From positions 1 through 31,764 of the IMG/VR virus record IMGVR_UViG_3300030329_001866: 31,764 nucleotides of DNA; one strand, 5' to 3'. The notes beneath the pieces are model-generated. The model had not been told where the DNA came from. It was given only the letters and a program-made list of their open reading frames with translations, and searched no databases. Numbering within the stretch: the first letter of the stretch is position 1; every line of letters begins with the position of its first letter. Both the position numbers and the translations under genes were made by a program. The DNA is from a virus. Shown here piece after piece: positions 6,188-13,670 of this stretch.

Positions 6188-8818
6188 ATGCTGAAGCACG
6201 CAGCGGACCTATCTGACTCTCACGAGTACTTCATCGTCTGGACGGGCGAGGCGAACGCCCGACCCTGGGGGACAAAGACCGAAGGGTTTTCTCTCTTCCC
6301 CGAATATCAGAACATCGCGGACGGGGTGGACTTCACCTCGATCACTATCGGATCTGGTGACCACCTAGCTGGTACTACCGAGACATTCGCGGTTGCCCCT
6401 ACGGGCCTGACCGTCAACGAGTGGGCGAACGCGACCCTGCGCCTGGGGACTACAACAGATCCGGTGAAGGGTTACGGGACAATCGTCTCGAACACCAGCT
6501 CGACTATCACGGTGACCTGGACGATCTCGCCAGGTACTGGTGATATCGCGGATCCCGCTGGCTATCTGGTCCGAGACAATGTTCCTGGTAGCAGCTACCC
6601 GCAGGTCAGGGTGCTTACCCCATTCCAGCCGGTGGTGGATAGCGCGACCGACACTAACGTCGCCTACCCGACTCCGTCAGCAACTACAACCACCCGGTCC
6701 CTCACGCTTCCGGCTCCATTTAGCGGTGCAACCGGTGCGACTTCGCATGAAGACATCGGGGTGTTCCTAGACTTCTCGTTCAACGAAGGGATCGATGGGT
6801 ATGGAATTAGCGAGGCAAAAGACTCAAAGGGAGACACCGCTCACAACATCACTCACCTGAACTCCGCTGGAACAGAGTTCACGTTCGCGAACGCAATTCC
6901 AACCGGGGCGGCTGCGGATGATATTCTGAACGGGGGCTACGTCATTATTGACTGGCTTGATGATCAAGTCTCTCCGAATGTGATGAAGCGTAGCTGGGCA
7001 CCGATTACCGACAGCGAAGACACTAAGTTCATGGTCGGAGCTGGGACTTGGCTTGGGGACACTGTTGATGCGTCTGGTCTTCTTGAAGGCAGCGATACCG
7101 ATAGAGGTACTAGGGTCAAGCATTACACGGCCTGGATCCCGCACTACAACGACAGCCCTCACGCCTACCTGCCCGGTGAGGGATACACCTACCCGCTCAA
7201 CGACATGATGCCCTACGGCCAGTCAGCGATCGGGGCTGCGGTCCACAACCGTCCACGCCAAATCACCGGCAGCGCCTACGGCGACCGGTTTGGCGCGATG
7301 CTGATCGCGGCATCCAGGCTGTCGGCAGCTATTGGGCGGCGTGTAAACGTCGTGAACCTGGCGATCGATTCGACCTCGATTGGCCCTGGTAACACCAGCA
7401 AGATCGAGGCGACAGGCTTCGCCTCTAGCGGCTCTCCTTTGATCTCTCATGGCTTCAGAGGCAAAGTAGGCTGGTGGGACGTTGGGGCCGACCAGGGCCT
7501 TACGCCGTATCTACAGACCTCTCACTACCAGCGCCTGGACAAGCTCCTGCGGACGGTTCTCCCGAACGCCCTCAAGGCTGAGTCTTCCACCAAGACCCTG
7601 CGGTGCCTGGGGATCTCATTCATCCAGGGCGAGAGCGATGCCCTGTCGGCCAGTGGCAGGCAGCACTACGGCCAGTCGGTCAACATGGTGGTCACCGCGA
7701 TACGGAACCTGATCAACGCCCTGGGCTACAACCCTTACGCCAATGGCGCTGAGATCCCGGTCGTACATCCGCTGATCCCCACCTCGCCGTTTGGAACCGA
7801 GGCAGGCGACGGGTCAACCAGCGCCGCCTATTACTACGGCGAAGCCTTCACCTTTGATGCTGACACATCGGGTCTGGTGAATAGCGCGATCAAGGAACAT
7901 ACCTCCGCTGACCAGTTTGCCGCCACCGTCACGGTGGACGATTTGCCTCGCCTAGCAACAGATGGCGGGCACTTCAATGGAGTGGGTGAGGCCGAGCTGG
8001 GATCACGCATCGCGGATGAGATGGGCCAGCTAGTGGACTACGCGCTCGGGCATGGCTCTACAGCTCTGACCAGCACCCAGACCAAGCTGGTCGATATTTG
8101 CAACCTGGCTCTGTCGAGCATTGGTGAGACGGGATCGATCACCAGCCTGGATGATGGCAGTGAGCAAGCTGCGCTGTGCAAGAAGTTCCTTCCCGAAGCT
8201 CGGGATGGCTTGTTGCAGATGCGGCAGTGGGGCTTCGCAGTGCGAAGGGTCGTCCTGACAAAGATCAACAAGCCGGACGCCTTCCTCTACCAGCACTACG
8301 AAAACTGCTATGTGATGCCGCCCGAGGCGCTCAACGCATTCGCGGTCCTGCCACCTGTAGAGGATCCAACCACCATCGACACGGCGACCGTTCTGGGGGC
8401 AACCTACTCCGCGACCTTTGTGACGAACCGAGGATCTTACTCCTCGGTGGCAGACTCAGATATCTCGATCAAGTCGAGCGTCGAGCTGGATCCGGTACCC
8501 TTCGCGGTCGAGCAGTCTCCGCATGGTCACCGCTACATCTTCAGCAACCAAAACAATGCAACCCTGCGATACGTCGCTCGCGTTGTTGATGCAGAGCAGT
8601 ATTCGCCGCACTTCTCGTCGGCGCTGGCTTACTACTTAGGCTCAATGCTTTCGGGCGCTATCATCAAGGGCGACCAGGGAGAAGCGGTGTCTGCTCGTCT
8701 ACTGCAAAAGACAGCGGGCCTTGTCCGAATGGCATCATCTAGCGATGCGATCCAGCAGCGACCGATCGATGACCTTCGTCCGTTTGGTTTCATACCGGAT
8801 CACCTCGCGAGCCGATGA
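6188..8818 (+). CDS. SGNH/sialate-esterase-like domain fused to tail tubular protein A (T7 gp11-like)
   Basis: One uninterrupted 876-aa frame holds two parts. Residues about 630-876 match tail tubular protein A, the portal-tail adaptor: TKLVDICNLALSSIGE, a SLDDGSEQAALCKKFLPEA segment, then LQMRQWGFAVRR. That unit is usually about 200 aa and stands alone. Residues 1-625 resemble an SGNH hydrolase of the carbohydrate/sialate O-acetylesterase type, with QGESDA at 480-485 (block III) and DGGHFN at 592-597 (Asp592, His595; block V). The expected nucleophile block near the N-terminus reads GEANA at 20-24, with Ala22 where Ser is usual. A GQS at 344-346 may or may not substitute. About 300 residues separate block I from block II, suggesting an inserted beta domain. 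A tail-borne polysaccharide-modifying or receptor-binding role is likely. The stop overlaps the next start (ATGA). Confidence 0.75.
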   Translation: MLKHAADLSDSHEYFIVWTGEANARPWGTKTEGFSLFPEYQNIADGVDFTSITIGSGDHLAGTTETFAVAPTGLTVNEWANATLRLGTTTDPVKGYGTIVSNTSSTITVTWTISPGTGDIADPAGYLVRDNVPGSSYPQVRVLTPFQPVVDSATDTNVAYPTPSATTTTRSLTLPAPFSGATGATSHEDIGVFLDFSFNEGIDGYGISEAKDSKGDTAHNITHLNSAGTEFTFANAIPTGAAADDILNGGYVIIDWLDDQVSPNVMKRSWAPITDSEDTKFMVGAGTWLGDTVDASGLLEGSDTDRGTRVKHYTAWIPHYNDSPHAYLPGEGYTYPLNDMMPYGQSAIGAAVHNRPRQITGSAYGDRFGAMLIAASRLSAAIGRRVNVVNLAIDSTSIGPGNTSKIEATGFASSGSPLISHGFRGKVGWWDVGADQGLTPYLQTSHYQRLDKLLRTVLPNALKAESSTKTLRCLGISFIQGESDALSASGRQHYGQSVNMVVTAIRNLINALGYNPYANGAEIPVVHPLIPTSPFGTEAGDGSTSAAYYYGEAFTFDADTSGLVNSAIKEHTSADQFAATVTVDDLPRLATDGGHFNGVGEAELGSRIADEMGQLVDYALGHGSTALTSTQTKLVDICNLALSSIGETGSITSLDDGSEQAALCKKFLPEARDGLLQMRQWGFAVRRVVLTKINKPDAFLYQHYENCYVMPPEALNAFAVLPPVEDPTTIDTATVLGATYSATFVTNRGSYSSVADSDISIKSSVELDPVPFAVEQSPHGHRYIFSNQNNATLRYVARVVDAEQYSPHFSSALAYYLGSMLSGAIIKGDQGEAVSARLLQKTAGLVRMASSSDAIQQRPIDDLRPFGFIPDHLASR

Positions 8819-11800
8819 GCAGACACACCAAGACCCTGACCCGATCCTTTGCCGGCGGTGAGATGTCGCCCGAGATGTTCGGTCGCATGGACGACGCGAA
8901 GTTCCAGGCCGGCGCGGCGACCCTGCTCAACATGATCCCGCGCCCTACGGGGTCAGCAGCTCGCAGGCCAGGGACGCAGCTAGTCAGAGAGATCCGCGAC
9001 AGCACCAAGACCGCGAAGCTGTTCCCGTTCGTGTTCAGCCCTACGCAGTCCTACGCAATCGAAGCGAGCAGGGCGACCGTGGATTCCCTGGAGGGTGGAT
9101 ACTTCCGGTTCCATTCAAACGGCGGGACGCTCCTCTACTCCGCGCCTGACAGGTGGATCGGTAAGCAGAGGGTCCACCCTTATCCGGCTCATCCTGTGAG
9201 CTGCACATCTGCAGCCCCGATGGTGGTCACTCTTGCCGATCACGGCTTGTCAAGCGGAGACGTGGTGAAGTTTGTCGGGGGGACGCCGCCGGGAGGCTTC
9301 AGCTTGCTTACTACATACTATGTGATCCTGGTGAGCAGCTCCCAATTCCAGCTCGCAGCGACTTCGGGAGGAGGGGGCATAACCTCTACCACCACCGGAT
9401 TCGAGCCTGTGTTGCACTGTTGGCCTAGATTCAAGGGGGCCAGCAACTTCAAGTCAGACAGCCACGGCTTCAAGACAGGTGACCCTGTCGTTCTGACGAT
9501 GTGGCCGGAGGATGCTGGTCCTCAAGTGGACTTCACCAAGACCACATTCCAGGTGTCAAGCGGGAACCCGAGCCTAGCAAAGTCGGGGTTCGGGCAGCAG
9601 GTACTGTTCAGCCCAGACGCAGGAGCGACACTTCCATCGGGGATCGAAGAAGGGCGGGTCTACTGGACAAAGTCTTACGAGGTTTTTCCTGATGTTGGCT
9701 GGACGATCAGCGAGTCTTTCGGTGGTCCCCAGCATACTATTGGGACAGGGTCTTCTGGCATTATCAGGATCGCTTCCATGCCACCGAGGACTGGTGGGGA
9801 AGGATCCTACATCGGGTGCAACGAGGTCTACTACGTTGTCCGTCAGAGCGCGAACCTGATCAAGCTGGCTTACTCTAAATCTGAAGCGGAGAAGGGCGAG
9901 TCGTTCACGTTCGATCTCAACGGAACTGGCGAGCGCCACATTCATCGTGTCTATGAGCCGGGTGAGAATGTCAGCTATGTAGATGGCGGCGTTCGGAACT
10001 ACGTCTGCCGGAAGAGCACCTGGAGGTCTCCGGTTGACAGTGAGTCGGTGCTGGTCACCGAGAAGACGCACGACCAGGACGGGGCGCGTGTCCCTGGTGA
10101 TCGGGCCTCCTTGTTCGAGGGGGACTACTGGCGGGAGCTTCCTGGCAGGTCCACCGGGTCGCTATTCCCTGTTGTCGCTACGACCGATGGTGGGCATCTC
10201 CTTCTCACTGCAACGGACCAGAACATTCAGACCAATCAAGCGGTCTCCTTTGTGAGGGGGCAGATCCCTACGCTGACCGCTGGCTCCGTCGCTCTCGATG
10301 ATCCCGTTTACTTTGCGAGAGATGTGAGCGCGAACACGTTCAAGATCGCGTTGACTGCCGGTGGAGCAGCCATCGCGGGCATAGACGCGGCGGGGACACA
10401 ACCTGGGAACCTGGCGATGCAAGCCTGCGTCACCTTCGACACCTCGACTCACAAGATCGGGTGGGTGGCTCACGGACTCAGTAACGGCGACACGGTGGTG
10501 TTCAGTCAGTCGGTGGAGAGGCCGAGCGGTTCTGTGATGCAAAGCCCTCTGGTCTTCGACACTACCTACTACGTCCGAGAAAAGGACACGAATGACTTCC
10601 GCGTGTCGGCAACGGCTTCTGGTCCTCTGATCGACCTGACAGCAACGACTGCTGGTGTGCGGGTGACTGCGTCGGGGGACACGATCTATGAGGTTCCTCA
10701 CGACTACAGCGCGGATGAGATCGACAAGATGTCAACCACGCAGAGCAACGACATTATGACGTTCGCGAGTGGTGACCATCCGGTGTCTGAGCTTCGCCGT
10801 CTCGCGACCACCAAGTGGGAACTCGCGGATGTCAAGTTCCAGGCCGGTGCGTCAGTACCTGGCACTCTCTATGAGTCTTCGATCGTCCCTGGGGAACAGG
10901 TCAGGATCACAGAGCTTGCGACGGACGGATCCTTTGGATCCTATTTTGTCGTTGGTGACAACAGCCACTTCCGGCACAGCTTCAGTCTTGGCGACCCTGT
11001 GTATGTGTCGGGTCTCGGAGACAATCCGGCGTATGCGCCCACAGGAGACGGCCCCCTTGCGGATGGGTTCTACGTCATTGCCCACCCAACTCAGGACGCG
11101 AATCAGCGAGCTGCTCGGAAGATCTTCCTGAGCAAGAGCGACACGAATGATCGCGTGACTCATGGCGGGGACCAGTCCACTTTGACGGTCAGCTCTACAT
11201 ATCCAAACGCTCGCATTCGCTACGGATCTCTGGGGGAGGACATCACTCAGACCTACGTGGTCACCGCGATCGACAGCAACAACGAGGAGTCTCTGCCTAC
11301 TGATTCCCTGACCGTCACCAACAACCTCCTGGTGTCGGGCGCGTCGAACACAATCGGGTGGGGAGCATCATCCTCTGCCGTCAGGTATCGGGTCTACAAG
11401 CAGCTCAGTGGTCTCTATGGCCTGATTGGCGAGACTGACGAACTCACCTTCAAGGATGACAACATCGGCCCAGACCTAGCGGTCTCCCCGCCTATAGATG
11501 ACCCAGCACTTCGGAAGGAGTCGCGAGTCACGTTCAATGCGACAAGCGATGTTGTTACCTGGACAGGTCACGGTCTCCCGGCCAAAACCCCGGTTGTGTT
11601 TTACGGCAGCGACCAGATGCCGTCTGTGGAAAACGGCAAGACCTACTATGTGATCAACCCCTCAGAGAATGGGTTCCAGATCACCGCCGACATCGACAGT
11701 GACAGCGCCCTGGATATCGTCGGGACAGACACAGGACTGCACCTGGCGGTCGCTGGCAACTTCCCATCAGCCACTACATATTTCGAGGGGCGCAGGATAT

Positions 11801-12987
11801 TTGGAGGCAGCAAGAACCTGCCCCAAGACATCTGGATGACGGCGAGCGGTACCGAGGCAGATATGTCCTACTCGGTGCCGACAGTGGACAGCGACAGGAT
11901 CTACTTCCGCATTGCATCCCGTGAGGGGAGCGCGGTGCGACACCTCCTGCCGCTGTCGCAGTTGGTGCTGTTGAGCGACTCAACCGAGTACCGCCTGACG
12001 CCGGCAAACGACGATGTCCTGACCCCGTCATCGATCTCGGTCAGGCCGCAGAGCTTCGTGGGCGCGGGATACTCTCGGCCCTCCCTGGTCAACAACACGG
12101 TGGTGTTCTCTGCTGCTCGGGGCGGTCATGTGCGGGAGCTGGGCTACAACGCAGACGTGCTCGGATACCTGACGGGAGACCTGAGCGTTCGAGCTGCTCA
12201 CCTGTTTGACGGCTACACGATCAAGGATCAGACATACTCCAAGGCTCCCCTGCCCCTTGTCTGGTGCGTGTCCAGCTCGGGTAAGCTGCTCGGCCTGACA
12301 TACATCCCAGAGGAGCAGGTCGGAGCTTGGCACCAGCACACCACAACGGACGGCACCTTTGAGTCGGTTGCCTCGGTTCCAGAGGGTGACGAGGATGCTG
12401 TCTATGTCATCGTGAATCGGACGGTGGCTTCAGGAACAAAGCGATACGTCGAGAGACTTTCAGATGTCTATCGCGGCGGGACATCCAACATCAGCAACGC
12501 CAACTTCGTGGACTTCGGGATGACCTACAGCGGCGCGTCCACAACGACGGTGTCCGGCTTGGATCACCTGGAGGGCAAGACTGTCAGCTATCTGGCTGAC
12601 GGTGTAGCCGGCACAGGCACGGTCACGAGTGGCACACTAACACTGGCGAAGGCGGCATCGACCGTCCAGGTTGGCCTGGGATACACCTCTCGAATTCAGA
12701 CGCTACCGATGACCATGATGAACGTCGATGCGTTCGGGACAGGCCGAACCAAGAACGTCAACAAGGTGTGGGTCAGGATATTCGAGAGCGGGGCATTCAA
12801 GGCTGGCCCGTCAGCCAGCAACCTGCGGGCGTCTCTGTCTCCCAGTTCGGGGTCGCTCGCCACCGACCTGGTGCAGGTCGCTCTCCCGGCATCGTGGGAT
12901 GATGACGGTCAAATTGTGATTCAGCAGGAAGATCCCCTCCCGCTTACTGTTGTGGGGCTGACCATCGAAGTCGCCTCTGGAGGATAG
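8815..12987 (+). CDS. tail tubular protein B-like nozzle protein, expanded with HGL modules
   Basis: The 1390-aa product begins with the hallmark of podovirus nozzle/tail tubular B-type proteins: SFAGGEMSPEMFGRMD, FQAGAATLLNMIPRPTG and ARRPGTQL. It ends with the matching C-terminal region, including GGHVRELGYN, LTGDLSVRAAHLF, GKLLGLTYIPEEQVGAWHQH and TKRYVERLSD. T7 gp12 is about 790 aa; the excess here is mostly internal and made of repeated beta modules with an HGL-x-x-G-D turn and a YYV strand. A fibronectin-like segment (TYVVTAIDSNNEESLPT) precedes the last module. The protein should form the tail tube below the adaptor encoded just upstream. The internal modules may decorate the tail or bind host glycans (inference). 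Confidence 0.85.
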   Translation: MSRHTKTLTRSFAGGEMSPEMFGRMDDAKFQAGAATLLNMIPRPTGSAARRPGTQLVREIRDSTKTAKLFPFVFSPTQSYAIEASRATVDSLEGGYFRFHSNGGTLLYSAPDRWIGKQRVHPYPAHPVSCTSAAPMVVTLADHGLSSGDVVKFVGGTPPGGFSLLTTYYVILVSSSQFQLAATSGGGGITSTTTGFEPVLHCWPRFKGASNFKSDSHGFKTGDPVVLTMWPEDAGPQVDFTKTTFQVSSGNPSLAKSGFGQQVLFSPDAGATLPSGIEEGRVYWTKSYEVFPDVGWTISESFGGPQHTIGTGSSGIIRIASMPPRTGGEGSYIGCNEVYYVVRQSANLIKLAYSKSEAEKGESFTFDLNGTGERHIHRVYEPGENVSYVDGGVRNYVCRKSTWRSPVDSESVLVTEKTHDQDGARVPGDRASLFEGDYWRELPGRSTGSLFPVVATTDGGHLLLTATDQNIQTNQAVSFVRGQIPTLTAGSVALDDPVYFARDVSANTFKIALTAGGAAIAGIDAAGTQPGNLAMQACVTFDTSTHKIGWVAHGLSNGDTVVFSQSVERPSGSVMQSPLVFDTTYYVREKDTNDFRVSATASGPLIDLTATTAGVRVTASGDTIYEVPHDYSADEIDKMSTTQSNDIMTFASGDHPVSELRRLATTKWELADVKFQAGASVPGTLYESSIVPGEQVRITELATDGSFGSYFVVGDNSHFRHSFSLGDPVYVSGLGDNPAYAPTGDGPLADGFYVIAHPTQDANQRAARKIFLSKSDTNDRVTHGGDQSTLTVSSTYPNARIRYGSLGEDITQTYVVTAIDSNNEESLPTDSLTVTNNLLVSGASNTIGWGASSSAVRYRVYKQLSGLYGLIGETDELTFKDDNIGPDLAVSPPIDDPALRKESRVTFNATSDVVTWTGHGLPAKTPVVFYGSDQMPSVENGKTYYVINPSENGFQITADIDSDSALDIVGTDTGLHLAVAGNFPSATTYFEGRRIFGGSKNLPQDIWMTASGTEADMSYSVPTVDSDRIYFRIASREGSAVRHLLPLSQLVLLSDSTEYRLTPANDDVLTPSSISVRPQSFVGAGYSRPSLVNNTVVFSAARGGHVRELGYNADVLGYLTGDLSVRAAHLFDGYTIKDQTYSKAPLPLVWCVSSSGKLLGLTYIPEEQVGAWHQHTTTDGTFESVASVPEGDEDAVYVIVNRTVASGTKRYVERLSDVYRGGTSNISNANFVDFGMTYSGASTTTVSGLDHLEGKTVSYLADGVAGTGTVTSGTLTLAKAASTVQVGLGYTSRIQTLPMTMMNVDAFGTGRTKNVNKVWVRIFESGAFKAGPSASNLRASLSPSSGSLATDLVQVALPASWDDDGQIVIQQEDPLPLTVVGLTIEVASGG
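9180..11745 (+). repeat. array of HGL beta modules within nozzle protein
   Basis: At least three clear copies (turns HGLSSGDVV near 9240, HGLSNGDTVVF near 10470, HGLPAKTPVVF near 11570) share the plan strand, HGL turn, strand, YYV strand, and F-x-I/L/V-x-A strand. More divergent copies carry HGFKTGDPVV near 9465, NQAVSFVRG with VYFARDVSANTFKIA near 10240-10350, and FSLGDPVYVSG near 10985. Copies are unevenly spaced and interrupted by other sequence. Confidence 0.6.
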
Positions 12988-12989
12988 CT

Positions 12990-13670
12990 ATGACAGGATT
13001 CATGGGGACAGGTCCCCTTCTTGCCAGCACACACATGGGGAGCCTGCCGTCTGGAAACACAGGCAGCAGCGGATACTCCGGTCTCGCCAACGCCAACAGC
13101 CTCGCGATGGGTATGCAGGTCGCGGGAGTTTTGACCTCTGCGATCGGGGCGTTCTACTCGATCAAGAGTGCCCAGTACCAGGCGAAGTCTCAGGCCATGA
13201 ACCTGGAGTTCCAGGCCACCATGGCCGACATGAATGCGCGAGCTGCTGAGAATGACGCGCAGAACATACTGCGTGCAGGTCAGCAACAGGCCGGCCAGGT
13301 TGGCTTGCAATACCGACAGCTCAAGTCTGCGACCAGGGCGCGACGGGGAGGCGCGGGGATCCAGAGCGGCGTCGGTTCGGCGGCAGAGATTGATGCGTCG
13401 ATCGACTACGCCAAGGAGACCGACATCATCTCGATCAACATGAACACCGTCCGAGCTGCAAAGGGGAGGAGGATGCAGGGGGTCGGGATGCAAACCCAGG
13501 CCAGCATGGGTCGCCTGTCAGCTTCTAACATGCTGGCGTCGGCCAGGTCTATGAACCCTGGTCTCGCCGGGTTCACCAGTCTCCTCGGTGGCGCGACGGG
13601 TGTCGCGAGCACCTGGGCGCAGTCACGACGTGACGAACAGCGATACAGATATCAGCGGGGTCTCTCATAA
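12990..13670 (+). CDS. internal virion / DNA-ejection protein (T7 gp14-like)
   Basis: The 226-aa product has an N-terminal Gly/Ser-rich stretch, then a hydrophobic segment (AMGMQVAGVLTSAIGAFYSI). A long Ala/Gln-rich helix follows (QYQAKSQAMNLEFQA to AAENDAQNI). The RARRGGAGIQSGVGSAAEI motif comes next and is typical of small ejection proteins encoded after the tail tube genes. Such proteins leave the virion first and help build the conduit through the cell envelope. A short AGGA ribosome site precedes the ATG, and the stop overlaps the next ATG by one base (TAATG). The call is from gene order and the characteristic motif. Confidence 0.75.
   Translation: MTGFMGTGPLLASTHMGSLPSGNTGSSGYSGLANANSLAMGMQVAGVLTSAIGAFYSIKSAQYQAKSQAMNLEFQATMADMNARAAENDAQNILRAGQQQAGQVGLQYRQLKSATRARRGGAGIQSGVGSAAEIDASIDYAKETDIISINMNTVRAAKGRRMQGVGMQTQASMGRLSASNMLASARSMNPGLAGFTSLLGGATGVASTWAQSRRDEQRYRYQRGLS

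Noticed and set aside
7214-7225. GQS at residues 344-346 taken as the definite SGNH nucleophile
   Set aside because: The following sequence resembles the region between blocks I and II rather than block I itself, so it is kept only as an alternative to the GEANA site.
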